Positions 49,277-59,305 are shown, counted from the first letter of the stretch. The stretch is DNA of 64,000 nucleotides from JAXGMV01 sp040772085 (GCA_040772085.1 JAXGYU010000001.1:992001-1056000); one strand, 5' to 3'. Numbers and translations are program-made. The notes: generated by a model from the sequence alone, not told the origin.

Positions 49277-52111
49277 TCAAGGATAGTTGACGACGCTGCC
49301 TGTGCTCCAGGGACCCAGGGAGCTAGCCGTTCTGGCTTGTACCCACCAGGTGTACCTGCCCGCCGGAATGGAGGCTGGCAGCCGGTAGGAACAAGAATTA
49401 ATTTCACAGTTCAATTCGCTCAGAGACAACCAGCGCGCCTGAACATTGCGCGTGCCATCATAGACCAGCAGCCAGTACGCCGTTGCTGTCGGTACTTTGC
49501 TCCATGTGAATACCGGCGGGTTGCTCGATATGCGATAAAGCGGATCAATCAGCGTTGGCGCAGTCAAGCCGGGCAGCAGGATGGTGCTGGAGTTTACCCG
49601 GAAGGTCGACCCCAGACTCCAGCCGCTTTCGCCATAGGCATTCTTGCTCAGCACCCACCAGGCATATGTGCCAACAGGCAGGGTCTGAGATAAATTGCGC
49701 GTGCAGGTGCCGCTCTGACAATTGGCCTGAGAGGCGCTGATCCAGCCGCCTTCCACATTCCGGGATCCGTTGAAGACGAAGAAGAAGTAGCTGGCCGCGT
49801 TGCTGACCGGCGTCCAGTTGAATTGCGGGTTGCCCTGATCAATCGATCCGGTTGGGGCCAGCAAGGTCGGGGCGTCCGGCGCGTTAGCATTCACCTTCTT
49901 GACGGTAAATTTCATCGGGGCGCTGTACGGGCTGTTATTGCCTTTATTCGCCAGTACGGAGACCGCGTAAGTGTCATTTTGCAGATTGGTGCGCGTTTGA
50001 ATGGCACAGGAAGAGCTGCCGCAATCAGCATCAGCCGGTGAAAGCCATCCGCCTTCCACGACGCCAGACATGTTCTGAACCACGTAATAATAGGCTGCGG
50101 CGCCTGGCACGACAGACCAGCGCAGGAAGGGGTGTGAGCTGCTGATCGTGCCGTATGGCGAGAGCATGACCGGCGCGCTCGGATTACCTGGCGGCAGCAC
50201 GGGCGGCACGCTGGTCGGCTGCGCGACCACACGCGTCGGTTGTATGACAGCGACCGTCGGGTTAACCGGTACAGCGGTTGGTCTGGCCGGCACTGCGGTC
50301 GGCTGTACGGGTGCCGTTGTGGGATAGATAATCCGGACTGTCGGAATGATATTGCTGCGGGTCGGTTGTACCGCGGTCGGGTTCGGATTCGGGTTCGATC
50401 CAACCGGCGTCGGATAGTAGATCGGCACTACCGGCACACCGGAGGTCGGCGCGGGTTGGTTCACACCGCTTGTGGGTTGCACGATGATAGCCGGCTTGGT
50501 GGGCACCGGGGTAGCGGTTGGTGCGGCATAAGACACTTCCAGTTCCCATTTCACCGCGTCGAAGTACATACGCTTGCCGCCCTTGCTGTTCAGGTCGGTC
50601 AGCAGTACTGCTTTACCGCCTCGGGACATATTAAAGCTGCCAAGCAGCACAAAGCGGTCGCCATCAGTTAGCTGGTTAACAGGCACCACCGTGTGTCCGC
50701 CGTCATGGAAGACCACATAATTGGCTTCTGTCGTGTTATTGGCGTTCTTCGGCCAGTAAGCGTAAACCTTATACTTGCCCGGGGTCTGGATGAAGGTGCC
50801 CCAGACGCCCCAGTTGAGGCTCTTGGCCTTGGTCGTCACCGGCGTGGTGTACCAGGATTCGCCCTCGTAACCGGCCGCGTCACGATACCAGTAGGTGTTG
50901 AGGAATAGTTGCGCCTGCGCTTCGCGGTTGTCCGCGATCAGATCGCTCTTCCACATCCAGACGCTTTCGCCCCAGGGGTCCTTGCGGTCCTGAGCCCACC
51001 AGCCATAGGGGTCGACTGATTTACCGGAGTCGGCGAGTTTCAGCCCAAAATGCAGATGGGGTCCGCTGGAGCGTCCGATGTTCCCGCTCAAGCCGACGAC
51101 CTGTCCAGCCTGAACGGTGTCACCCTTGTTGACCTTGATGGGGTCCATGTGCCAATAGGACGTGGTGTATCCATTGCCATGGTCGATGATCAAACCGCTG
51201 TCAACGGTGCCCTGACTGCCGTCCGTGTTGTAGTAACGGTAGACAACCTTACCGGGCGCGACTGCCAGGATAGGCATGCCGGCGCCAGTCTTGTAATCCA
51301 CGCCATTGTGCCCGCCATAGCAATCAATGCTGACGGTGCAATTGTTGAATGAAGCCGTGCCAATCTCCTCGCCGTCAAAACGCAGCATCCAGTCATCAAA
51401 AACGGACGGGCGTTCGTGGTCGAGGAAGGAATTCACTTTGATGAAATTTTCATTCGGCTGCGCGAACGGCAGCTGCATAAACGGTTCGATATCAGGCACC
51501 GCTTTGATGTCCTTATCAACCGCGGTGGGGTCTTCATTCAGCAAATCCTTGTAAGTCTGCTTCCAATATTGCAGCACCTGCTCCAGCTCTGCCTGCGTAC
51601 TTACCATCTGAGCGTAATACCGCGCGACAGCATAGGAAGCGGGATTGAGATCGTCATCAACGGTCATGGCACTCTGGTCAGCGAAGACCAATTCGCGCTC
51701 ACCCGCCAGAAAAGCATTGTAGGAAATCCACAACGCATCCGCCAGCTCCTGGGTTTGACGGGTGAAGGCTGACGGCAGGGCATTCAGGTTAGCATGGGTG
51801 ATCGCTTGCGTCACCAGCAAGACCTTGGGATTAATGGTGTATTCCAGCGTCTGGCTGGCGATCCAGATACTGTCGCCGGCAGTCAGACTCTGATCGCCGA
51901 CCGTCTCCTGATAGCCCGCCAGCGGATTGTTGACCTGGGCAAGGACTTCGTTGATCTGGTTTTCACGGAATGTTTCCGACACTTTGGTGAAGCGTTGATC
52001 TGTGATGACCAGCAGCGGGCTGGCAGCCAGCACGCCGCTGATTCTGATGCCAATAAAGGCAGCCAGCACCAGGGTGATCGTGAGGAATATGATCCAGTTC
52101 TTCTTTGTCAT
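49277..52111 (-). CDS. Secreted M23 endopeptidase with Cys-pair repeats
   Basis: A 944-residue exported protein. Residues 1-30 are a signal peptide. The LytM/M23 domain (about 270-390) carries H-N-G-V-D-Y and H-L-H-F-G with an intermediate Y-W-H-M, the zinc and catalytic residues, so it should cut peptidoglycan cross-links. A jelly-roll-like domain follows (about 400-530), then a Pro/Thr/Val-rich linker (about 530-640). Three C-terminal Fn3-like repeats (about 650-944) each hold a C-x4-C pair. The same repeat builds the secreted protein encoded at 55302-56687. The start at 52111 follows GGAAGAG. Confidence 0.87.
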   Translation of the reverse strand: MTKKNWIIFLTITLVLAAFIGIRISGVLAASPLLVITDQRFTKVSETFRENQINEVLAQVNNPLAGYQETVGDQSLTAGDSIWIASQTLEYTINPKVLLVTQAITHANLNALPSAFTRQTQELADALWISYNAFLAGERELVFADQSAMTVDDDLNPASYAVARYYAQMVSTQAELEQVLQYWKQTYKDLLNEDPTAVDKDIKAVPDIEPFMQLPFAQPNENFIKVNSFLDHERPSVFDDWMLRFDGEEIGTASFNNCTVSIDCYGGHNGVDYKTGAGMPILAVAPGKVVYRYYNTDGSQGTVDSGLIIDHGNGYTTSYWHMDPIKVNKGDTVQAGQVVGLSGNIGRSSGPHLHFGLKLADSGKSVDPYGWWAQDRKDPWGESVWMWKSDLIADNREAQAQLFLNTYWYRDAAGYEGESWYTTPVTTKAKSLNWGVWGTFIQTPGKYKVYAYWPKNANNTTEANYVVFHDGGHTVVPVNQLTDGDRFVLLGSFNMSRGGKAVLLTDLNSKGGKRMYFDAVKWELEVSYAAPTATPVPTKPAIIVQPTSGVNQPAPTSGVPVVPIYYPTPVGSNPNPNPTAVQPTRSNIIPTVRIIYPTTAPVQPTAVPARPTAVPVNPTVAVIQPTRVVAQPTSVPPVLPPGNPSAPVMLSPYGTISSSHPFLRWSVVPGAAAYYYVVQNMSGVVEGGWLSPADADCGSSSCAIQTRTNLQNDTYAVSVLANKGNNSPYSAPMKFTVKKVNANAPDAPTLLAPTGSIDQGNPQFNWTPVSNAASYFFFVFNGSRNVEGGWISASQANCQSGTCTRNLSQTLPVGTYAWWVLSKNAYGESGWSLGSTFRVNSSTILLPGLTAPTLIDPLYRISSNPPVFTWSKVPTATAYWLLVYDGTRNVQARWLSLSELNCEINSCSYRLPASIPAGRYTWWVQARTASSLGPWSTGSVVNYP

Positions 52112-52204
52112 AAGGCAACTCTTCCTGAACGAGCGAATTAAATACACTATCCGTCAGAAAAGGTTGCAAGTTTCTTGCCAGCCAAAGCAGGCAGACAGTC
52201 GATA

Positions 52205-53311
52205 TTAGAGATGAATTTTTGAGAGGTAAGGGAGCAGTTTGCAGAACTGGTGCTCCCAGTTCAACTCTTCTTCGGCGGCGATAACGCACCTGGCTGCCAT
52301 TTGCTCATACGCCGGCGTGCCATAAAGCGCCAGTGCCTGGTTCAGCGCATCTTTGAAGGCGTTATAGTCCCAGCCGGGCATCAGGATGCCGCAGTCATAG
52401 CGCTCAAGCAGCAACTTCATCTGCGGATGGGGTGTGGTGATAGGCGGGACGCCGTCAGCGATTGATTCAAAGAATTTGTTAGGCGCGGCAAAGCGCTGGT
52501 TCTCATTTTGCGGCGCCCACATCGTGAGCGAAAATGCCGCCGCCTGCCTGACTACGCTTAACCGCAGCGAGTCCAGGTAGCCGTGATAGCGGGCATTGCC
52601 CTGCATGCTCCTTAGCGCCTGTTCAAGTCTGCCGGCATCGCTGCCGCTGATATTGCCATAAATATCCAGCGGATAGCCGCTCGATTCGGGGTCGACCAGG
52701 TAACCGGCAGACGTCCGCTCGAGATCAAGACTGCCGGCATAAATGATGCGCCCATTCCGCAGGTTCGCGTCCAGCCTGCCGTAATACGGCAGAGGCGACG
52801 CGTTGTAGAGAATGGCAATATCATTCTGACTGAATCCGCAGCGCATGGTGTCCATCCGGGCGCGGTTCTCCTCGGGGAAGATGATCAGGTCAAGCCGGGG
52901 CGCGAGCAAACGGTTGAGCTGAATATCCAGCAGCCCGTAAAACAGGATCGACTCGTACGAGTAATAAATCACATAGTCTGGGTCATAGGTCAGATGCTGC
53001 AAGACGGGCAGGCTGTAAGTGCAAAAGATCACCAGCACCCTGGGCTTCAATTCATTCAGAACCCGGGCAGCCCGCAAAACGTAATCCACCCGCCCTGTTG
53101 TACTATGCGGATTTTCGGGTGAGCGCATACGCTTCACCTGCAGATCAGGATAGGCAGGCTGATACGGCTCCTTGTTCTTCTGATCCGGCTCAATTACCAG
53201 CGCGGTCACGCCTAAATGGGCAGCCAGCGAGCGCATGAACAGGATCACCTGAGGGCTGCCATAGCCCAGGCTGACATCAGAAACGCCGACCAGCGCGGGT
53301 TTCTCAGGCAT
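52205..53311 (-). CDS. GT-B-like glycosyltransferase
   Basis: A 368-residue protein. An N-terminal Rossmann-like half includes V-G-V-S-D-V-S-L-G-Y-G, and the C-terminal half has a G-R-I-I-Y-A-G-S-L strand and P-N-K-F-F-E-S-I-A-D-G-V-P (about residues 285-300), the donor-site segment of GT4-like enzymes. Its start overlaps the stop of the preceding large glycosyltransferase gene by 8 bases. Sugar unknown. Confidence 0.78.
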   Translation of the reverse strand: MPEKPALVGVSDVSLGYGSPQVILFMRSLAAHLGVTALVIEPDQKNKEPYQPAYPDLQVKRMRSPENPHSTTGRVDYVLRAARVLNELKPRVLVIFCTYSLPVLQHLTYDPDYVIYYSYESILFYGLLDIQLNRLLAPRLDLIIFPEENRARMDTMRCGFSQNDIAILYNASPLPYYGRLDANLRNGRIIYAGSLDLERTSAGYLVDPESSGYPLDIYGNISGSDAGRLEQALRSMQGNARYHGYLDSLRLSVVRQAAAFSLTMWAPQNENQRFAAPNKFFESIADGVPPITTPHPQMKLLLERYDCGILMPGWDYNAFKDALNQALALYGTPAYEQMAARCVIAAEEELNWEHQFCKLLPYLSKIHL

Positions 53312-55292
53312 GCCGTTCTCCGCTCGCGCTGGGTATTGCTGACGCTCCATGCAGCTCACGCACCAATCGATCCGGGTTATGATAAGCGCGCATTTCATCT
53401 GCCAACGCGCCTGCCGTTTTGCGATAGTGGTCGTAATGAGTCACCACTTCGGACAAGCAGCGCCATAAGTCCGCAGGCTGGGTGAAGACACAGCCGGCAA
53501 ATGAGAGCGGCAGTGCCTGATCGGCCTGGAGTTGGGATATCTGCAGATGGTCCGGGAATAATTCCACTAGCTGGTAGGGGCTATCCAGCGTGATGCGAAT
53601 ATCATTGCCATCCGGCACACAAAAGAGCGCAGCCGACTGGCCTGCAATGCCTCCCAGGACAACTTTTGCCGGCCTTTTGCCGTCGACAACAATACCGATC
53701 CGCAGGAAAGCGCCAGGCTGCATGTCCCGCTGATCCAGCGTGAACGCCAGATATCGGTGTTGCCCTGGATCGAGTGGGATTACCGTGCTCAGCGACTGAC
53801 GCCGGCTGGGGTATATGTCCGGCAGGCGGTTGCTGTAATTCTGAGTTTGCCAGGTCAAGTCATGCCCGGTGATTCTCACTGAAGGGTATTGCCCAAGCAG
53901 CCGGCCAACATAACCCCTGATCGGTTCGATCAGTTGCAAAGCCATCCAGGTTTCTGCCGGCACGATCACCGGGATACCCGCGACCAGCGCTTCAGCCAGA
54001 ATGCCCGAGCTGCGCGCCTGATACGGTTTGGCAAGGTAGGGGATTAACACCACATCAGCCGATTTGACCAACCGCCGGTAGGCGTCGCTGTCCAGCGCTT
54101 CCTTCACCAGCGTCACTTTTTCCGGGGCATAGCCACGCAGGATATTTCTGGCGATCACGATGAAGGGCTCACCTTGCGGCACATTGTAGTTGGATTGAAA
54201 TTCATAGCTGATAAGCCCCGGCTTGACCGCATCACGCCAGCTATCCTGCACTAGTCGGGGCAAGTACTGATAGCCCTTTTCCGTACGAGCATCGCCGGCA
54301 TAGACTATTTTCAGGGGCGTTTTAGCGCCCGCTTCAGGTTGGTAGAAGGCATCGCCGACAGGGATCGGCAGCGTCTTGAAATCAAACCCGGTGAACTCTG
54401 CATACTGTCGCGTCAGTTCATCCGTATCCGTGTAAAAAAACACACCATCGCCGGCGGTACGCGCCAATGACTTGAAAGCCTGACTGAAAGATCGCAACGA
54501 TGCGGTTTCTGTTTTCCTGATGCCGGGATAGAGATTGCGCCTAAAAAGCAAATGCCAGGACAGTGCTTTCGCCGCAGGTTCGCGGGTCAGGTAATTGTTG
54601 AGACCGATCATCTCCGCTTCACCAAGCGTTGGTATAAAGACCAGGTCGCGCGCCTGTACACCCAGCCGGCGAAAGACCTCAGCGGTATCGCGCTCGAACG
54701 CAACCGCCTTGGTTCTGGTCAGCGCTTCATATTTCAAGTCAACCTTCAAGTTGCGGCTGGCTGGCTGCGCGGGTTGAGTCTCAGGCTGTGGCTCTGTCTG
54801 AACTAATTGCCTTGTCCCGCGAATGCGCTTTAACACCCGCAACGATTTCCCTTTGACCCTCTTCAGGAATCCAGCCGCTTTCCTGCCAGCACGCAGGACC
54901 TGGCGTCCGGCTGTCAGTCCGGCAGAGGCAAACGGGTTTTCGACCGGCTGGCGAGTCCCATCAGCCGCCACGCCAGCACCAGAGAATGCCAGCTTTACTT
55001 TTTCACGGTCCAGCCAATGCTCCAAATTCTGTTTCTGCCGCATAGCCCAGAGCAAAGCCGGATAATCACTGCGCGATGACCAGAATTTATGCTGGTACAG
55101 CGGCAGCACCTGCCAGGGCAGCGCGCCAATATCGTCAAGTTCACGGTTCGTAATCAGAATGGGAACGAAGCCTGCCCGCTCCGCGGCTTCGAGGACATTG
55201 CGGGCATATTCAAGATGATGACCACCGATGCTTGTGATCGAGTGGTCAATCAGGATAAATCGTCGTGAACCGGTGTCTGTCAGCGGCGTCAC
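53304..55292 (-). CDS. Large glycosyltransferase-like protein with C-terminal insert
   Basis: A 662-residue protein. It opens I-L-I-D-H-S-I-T-S-I-G-G-H-H-L-E-Y-A (about residues 13-30), a GT-B N-terminal half, followed by a basic linker (about 130-165). The donor half has I-V-Y-A-G-D-A-R-T-E-K-G-Y-Q (about 320) and S-S-G-I-L-A-E-A-L-V-A-G-I-P-V (about 420-435). A beta-rich segment (about 470-600) interrupts the usual C-terminus before a final Y-D-H-Y-R-K-T helix. The start is a GTG 9 nt after the previous stop with AGGGG just before it. Acceptor unknown. Confidence 0.78.
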   Translation of the reverse strand: MTPLTDTGSRRFILIDHSITSIGGHHLEYARNVLEAAERAGFVPILITNRELDDIGALPWQVLPLYQHKFWSSRSDYPALLWAMRQKQNLEHWLDREKVKLAFSGAGVAADGTRQPVENPFASAGLTAGRQVLRAGRKAAGFLKRVKGKSLRVLKRIRGTRQLVQTEPQPETQPAQPASRNLKVDLKYEALTRTKAVAFERDTAEVFRRLGVQARDLVFIPTLGEAEMIGLNNYLTREPAAKALSWHLLFRRNLYPGIRKTETASLRSFSQAFKSLARTAGDGVFFYTDTDELTRQYAEFTGFDFKTLPIPVGDAFYQPEAGAKTPLKIVYAGDARTEKGYQYLPRLVQDSWRDAVKPGLISYEFQSNYNVPQGEPFIVIARNILRGYAPEKVTLVKEALDSDAYRRLVKSADVVLIPYLAKPYQARSSGILAEALVAGIPVIVPAETWMALQLIEPIRGYVGRLLGQYPSVRITGHDLTWQTQNYSNRLPDIYPSRRQSLSTVIPLDPGQHRYLAFTLDQRDMQPGAFLRIGIVVDGKRPAKVVLGGIAGQSAALFCVPDGNDIRITLDSPYQLVELFPDHLQISQLQADQALPLSFAGCVFTQPADLWRCLSEVVTHYDHYRKTAGALADEMRAYHNPDRLVRELHGASAIPSASGERHA

Positions 55293-55301
55293 CCCTGCGG
55301 A

Positions 55302-56687
55302 TTAAGGTGTCTGGAACGCGGCATCAGCCGCGAGAGGCAGCAGCCCATCACGGGTCATCCCGCGCGCGGTCCAGGTGTACTGAGCAGCAGCCGTCAGCGG
55401 CGTGGTCAGGGTGTAATTACAGGCAGTCTCCGTCGCGCATACATCCGCCGCCGGGAACCATTGATCGAACACGATTGTTCCGCCGGCAGTCTCCCTGATA
55501 CTCACCTGATAGACTGCCACCGCGGCGTTGCGCGTCCAGGCTAGCATGGGCGTGAGATTGTCGGTTACAGCCCCGCCAGTCGGACTGTCCAGCGTCAGCG
55601 CTGTCAGTGCCGGCAGAGTGCCAACCGTAAATTTCATGCCGGTATACCACGGTCCTTGTTTTTGTTCAGGCGGGAATGCCGCGCTGACATCGCTCCAGAG
55701 GCCTTCGCCAAACTGATTCTTCGCCCGCACCCACCAGTAAGAGGTGCCGTCAGCGAGCTCATCATTCACAATCACTTCGCATTTGGTGCCATCACAGTTG
55801 GCTTCAGCCCGGGTATATGTCTTCTCATATTTCTTTGTGTCAGGCGGCGCGTTGACATAGAAATCGTACGCGGTCGCCAGCGGGTTATCTTTCCAGCTAA
55901 ATACAGTGGGCGTGGCAATGCCATCGATAGCGCCGGTTGGCACGAGCTGCTCGACGGCGCCCAGCGCGCCGCTCTTGAACATCGCGCCAGCGCTCCAGTT
56001 GCCTTGTCCGCGCTCATTGCGCCCCATCACCCACCATGACATGTCGGTTGCTGCCGGGATGTTCACGGTAGATACGTAAGAACATACGCCATCAGCACAA
56101 GTAACCTCATCCGGCTCAAGCCAGCGATTTTCGAGATTGTCACTGCCATCATAGAGCAGGAAGAGATATTCATCGGCGTAAGGGCTCTGACGCCATTGAT
56201 AAGTAGGATTCCTGACCGCGATCTCGCCAACCGGTGCGATCAGCACTGTCGCGCCTGGCAGTGATTCATCACCCTGCGTAAAGATCATCCCGCTGCTCCA
56301 GGGTCCTTCGGTTCCCCCGCCATCACGGGCTTTCACCCACCAGCGGTATTCACCCCTGGGCAATGCTGTCGTCAGGTTGAGCGTGCAAACTTTGGCGTTG
56401 CAGCCCAGCGCGGCAGTGCCGTACCATTCATTGACCAGATTCTCAGCGCCGTTATAAAGCAAAACCAGATAACTTGCCGCGTCCGGGACAACTTTCCAGG
56501 TGAGTGAAGGTTTGTCAACGGTGATCGCGCCTGACGGTGAGAGCAGAGTCGGAGCGGCAACCGCCCGCGGCATGCTTGATCGCGTGCCAGCATTATCAGC
56601 GGCAAAGGCATTCAGCACGCCTGACAGCAACAGAATCATCACCAGCGCCAGCAGGGCGGATAATTTGTAATGTGGGTGGAATTTCAT
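55302..56687 (-). CDS. Secreted protein of four Cys-pair Fn3-like repeats
   Basis: A 461-residue exported protein. A signal peptide (residues about 8-30, ending A-F-A-A) is followed by four repeats of about 100 residues. Each begins with a P-x-G-x-I-like turn, then T-x-x-W, and a C-x4-C pair (for example C-N-A-K-V-C and C-A-D-G-V-C), ending with W-W-V-x-A-R and W-S. The same repeat occurs three times in the M23 protein. The pairs probably form short disulfides in an extracellular stalk or sugar-binding array. No catalytic motif. GAGGTG precedes the ATG. Confidence 0.8.
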   Translation of the reverse strand: MKFHPHYKLSALLALVMILLLSGVLNAFAADNAGTRSSMPRAVAAPTLLSPSGAITVDKPSLTWKVVPDAASYLVLLYNGAENLVNEWYGTAALGCNAKVCTLNLTTALPRGEYRWWVKARDGGGTEGPWSSGMIFTQGDESLPGATVLIAPVGEIAVRNPTYQWRQSPYADEYLFLLYDGSDNLENRWLEPDEVTCADGVCSYVSTVNIPAATDMSWWVMGRNERGQGNWSAGAMFKSGALGAVEQLVPTGAIDGIATPTVFSWKDNPLATAYDFYVNAPPDTKKYEKTYTRAEANCDGTKCEVIVNDELADGTSYWWVRAKNQFGEGLWSDVSAAFPPEQKQGPWYTGMKFTVGTLPALTALTLDSPTGGAVTDNLTPMLAWTRNAAVAVYQVSIRETAGGTIVFDQWFPAADVCATETACNYTLTTPLTAAAQYTWTARGMTRDGLLPLAADAAFQTP

Positions 56688-56772
56688 CGGTTCACCTCGC
56701 ATTCATTTCACAATTCCAATAATACCCTATCAATAATAAGACGCTTGACCCAGCCCGGATGTTCCTCAGGCG

Positions 56773-57708
56773 CTACAAGTTGGTGTAACGCTCATTGCGC
56801 AGGATCTGATAGCCTTTCAACAATTCAGCGATCCCCTGCTGCAGGCTATGCTCTGGCATGAAACCGGTCGATTCGATGCGCTCGTTGGACACGATGTAAT
56901 CGCGCTTGTCCGGATCCTCACCAATCGGCGCTTCCATATAGACAAAACCGGGTACCTGCTGTTTGATCTCGGCGCACAACTCCAGCTTGGAGAGGTTGGC
57001 GTCGCTCAGCCCGACGTTGTACGGCCTGCCCTGCATGGCATCAAAATGCCGCATGCCGTGCAGAAAAACACGCGCCGCGTCGCGGATATGCAGATAATTT
57101 CGCTTGGCATGCCCCTCGAACACAACAACGGTGCGGTCATGCACCGCGCGATAGACAAAGTCATTCACCAGCAAGTCCAGCCGCATGCGCGGGGACATGC
57201 CAAAGACAGTGGCAAGGCGATAGGTAATCGAATTGCCGGCGTCCAGGATCGCCTGCTCAGCTTCCACCTTGGTCACGCCATAGAGGGAAATCGGTCTGAG
57301 CGGGGTTTCTTCAGTGCAGAAAACGCCCTTCTCGCCAATGCCATATCCGGAGTTCGTGGTCGGGTAGAGGATGCGCTGCTGAGGTGAGCGCAAGGCGAGC
57401 AGCAGTTTGACTGCCTCGAGGTTCACCGTGCTGCCCGCGGTCTGATCCTCCTTGCATGCCGGCGCGCCGACAATGGCAGCCAGGGGAATCAGGATATCGG
57501 CTTCTCGCACGAGCGGACGCAGTGTTGCCTCATCGCGGCAGTCTCCGCGTATGATCTGAAAATTGGGACTGACGCAGCACTCCGCCAGACTATTCTGCTT
57601 GTAAAGAAAATTGTCCAGCACGGTTACCTGATAACCTTCGCTGAGCAGCAAGGGTGTCAGGATAGAGCCGATATAGCCAGCGCCGCCAGTGATCAATACT
57701 TTTTCCAT
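56773..57708 (-). CDS. NAD-dependent epimerase/dehydratase (SDR)
   Basis: A 311-residue extended SDR. G-G-A-G-Y-I-G-S (residues 8-15) binds NAD, and S-L-Y-G-V-T-K (about 141-147) holds the Tyr and Lys pair; N-S-G-Y-G lies near 120. It resembles UDP-glucose-4-epimerase-like enzymes and WbpP-type sugar epimerases. Substrate unknown. Lies 17 nt behind the ABC ATPase gene on the same strand. Confidence 0.87.
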   Translation of the reverse strand: MEKVLITGGAGYIGSILTPLLLSEGYQVTVLDNFLYKQNSLAECCVSPNFQIIRGDCRDEATLRPLVREADILIPLAAIVGAPACKEDQTAGSTVNLEAVKLLLALRSPQQRILYPTTNSGYGIGEKGVFCTEETPLRPISLYGVTKVEAEQAILDAGNSITYRLATVFGMSPRMRLDLLVNDFVYRAVHDRTVVVFEGHAKRNYLHIRDAARVFLHGMRHFDAMQGRPYNVGLSDANLSKLELCAEIKQQVPGFVYMEAPIGEDPDKRDYIVSNERIESTGFMPEHSLQQGIAELLKGYQILRNERYTNL

Positions 57709-57725
57709 GAATTTATCCTTGAAAT

Positions 57726-58481
57726 TTATTGGCCGGAGGCCTGATACTCTTTTACCACATCTTTCGCCGGACCGATGGCCCGGACCACGCCGCGATCAAG
57801 CCAGACGGCCTGCTGACACATCGTCTCCACTTCCTGCAGCGCGTGTGTCACGAGCACGATCGTCGCGCCGCTGCCGTAAAAACTGCGCATCCGCTCCGCG
57901 CTCTTATGCTGGAAGTCCTTATCGCCGACAGCCAGCACCTCATCAATCAGGAGGATATCGGGGTCAATGTCAGTGGCGATGGAAAAACCCAGCCGCGCGA
58001 CCATACCGGAAGAGTAGGTGCGCAGTGGCGCGTCAATGAATGAGCGTAAGCCAGCGAAATCAACGATGCGGTCGAAATGCGCCTGCATTTCCTCACGCGT
58101 ATGACCGATCAATGAGCCATAGAGGAAGACGTTCTCCCGTCCGGAGAGCTCGGGGTGGAAACCGCCGCCGAGGGCGAGCAACGGAGCGACCTTGCCGCGC
58201 ACGATCAGTCTGCCGCTGGTCGGTTTGATGATGCGTGCCATGACACGCAGCAAGGTGCTTTTGCCAGCGCCATTGTTGCCGATGACGCCAATTGCCTGAC
58301 CCGCTTCGACGTCAAATGTGACGTCATTCAGCGCGTCGAAGCGTTCCTTACGGGTGTGCTTGCCGTTCATGCGCCGGATGACGTATTCCTTCATTGAAGG
58401 AATGCGTTCGACCGGCTTGAAATAGGAGACCGACAAATTGCGGAGTGAGATTGCCACATTTGGCGGGAGACTGACTGCCAT
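57726..58481 (-). CDS. Polysaccharide ABC exporter ATPase (Wzt/TagH-type)
   Basis: A 251-residue ATPase. It has the family's N-terminal Y-F-K-P motif and the T-R-K-E-R-F-D-A-L-N segment, then Walker A G-N-N-G-A-G-K-S-T (about residues 67-75), signature Y-S-S-G-M (about 154-158) and Walker B L-L-I-D-E-V-L (about 174-180). The C-terminal glycan-binding domain of long Wzt proteins is absent. It works with the permease encoded just upstream to export a lipid-linked polysaccharide. Confidence 0.93.
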   Translation of the reverse strand: MAVSLPPNVAISLRNLSVSYFKPVERIPSMKEYVIRRMNGKHTRKERFDALNDVTFDVEAGQAIGVIGNNGAGKSTLLRVMARIIKPTSGRLIVRGKVAPLLALGGGFHPELSGRENVFLYGSLIGHTREEMQAHFDRIVDFAGLRSFIDAPLRTYSSGMVARLGFSIATDIDPDILLIDEVLAVGDKDFQHKSAERMRSFYGSGATIVLVTHALQEVETMCQQAVWLDRGVVRAIGPAKDVVKEYQASGQ

Positions 58482-58494
58482 TGGACGCGACCCG

Positions 58495-59304
58495 CTAGAC
58501 GTAGTAGGAGAATTCGCCCGATTTTCGTGTGTACAGCAGCCAGCCGATGATCAGGACGGCGAATGAAATCAGGGTCACAGGCAGGATCTCACCGGTGGTG
58601 GGGAAACGCCCTTCGTAAACAGCCAGCCTGAACAAATGCACCAGCGAATACATCGGGTTGAAGATCGACAAAAGTGAGTGCAATGTCTGCGGGAGAATTT
58701 CAACCGGGTAGAAAATCGGGGTCAGGTACATCCAGGCCAGCAGGATGATCTGGTACATCGGGCTGACATCCGGGAAGAAAACTGAAAGGGTCGAGATGAT
58801 CAGCGACATGCCCAGCGCGAAGACACCGATCAGAATGATGGACACCGGCAGCATCAGGACAGCCCAGCCCGGATTGACCTGATAGATCAGCAGGATCAGG
58901 ATGAGCGGCACCAGAGACAGGAGCAGGTTCACCACGCCGGCCAGCATCGAGACGATTGGCAGCACGGTGCGCGGTAAGTAGACATTCTTCAGCAGCCCGC
59001 CGCCCCAGACCACTTTATCAATCGAATCATTGGTCGTCTGGGAGAAGAAGTTCCAGGCGATCAAACCGGACAGCACATAAGCCGCGTAGGCATGCGTTGT
59101 TTTGAAGAGCTGGGAGAAGACGACTGTCAGAATCACCATGGTCAGCAGAGGATTGAGCATGGTCCAGGTGACGCCGAGGATGGAGCGCTTATAACGCGTG
59201 ACGATGTCACGGCGCACCATTTGCAGGATCAACTGGCGGTAGTTGTAAACCTCAACCAGTTCCTGCATGGCGACAGAGCGCTTCTGGTCACTGTCGTAGA
59301 TCAA
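58495..59304 (-). CDS. Polysaccharide ABC exporter permease (Wzm/TagG-type)
   Basis: A 269-residue membrane protein with six hydrophobic helices. R-D-I-V-T-R-Y-K-R-S-I-L-G (about residues 30-42) is the cytosolic amphipathic signature of ABC-2 polysaccharide permeases, and a later W-M-Y-L-T-P-I-F-Y-P helix is typical. The start is uncertain: the frame runs back into the upstream glycosyltransferase gene. A TTG at 59304, right after that gene's stop, keeps the conserved I-Y-D-S-x-Q-K-R-S, while an ATG at 59268 would begin at M-Q-E-L. Partner of the ATPase downstream. Confidence 0.85.
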   Translation of the reverse strand: MIYDSDQKRSVAMQELVEVYNYRQLILQMVRRDIVTRYKRSILGVTWTMLNPLLTMVILTVVFSQLFKTTHAYAAYVLSGLIAWNFFSQTTNDSIDKVVWGGGLLKNVYLPRTVLPIVSMLAGVVNLLLSLVPLILILLIYQVNPGWAVLMLPVSIILIGVFALGMSLIISTLSVFFPDVSPMYQIILLAWMYLTPIFYPVEILPQTLHSLLSIFNPMYSLVHLFRLAVYEGRFPTTGEILPVTLISFAVLIIGWLLYTRKSGEFSYYV

Positions 59305-59305
59305 T

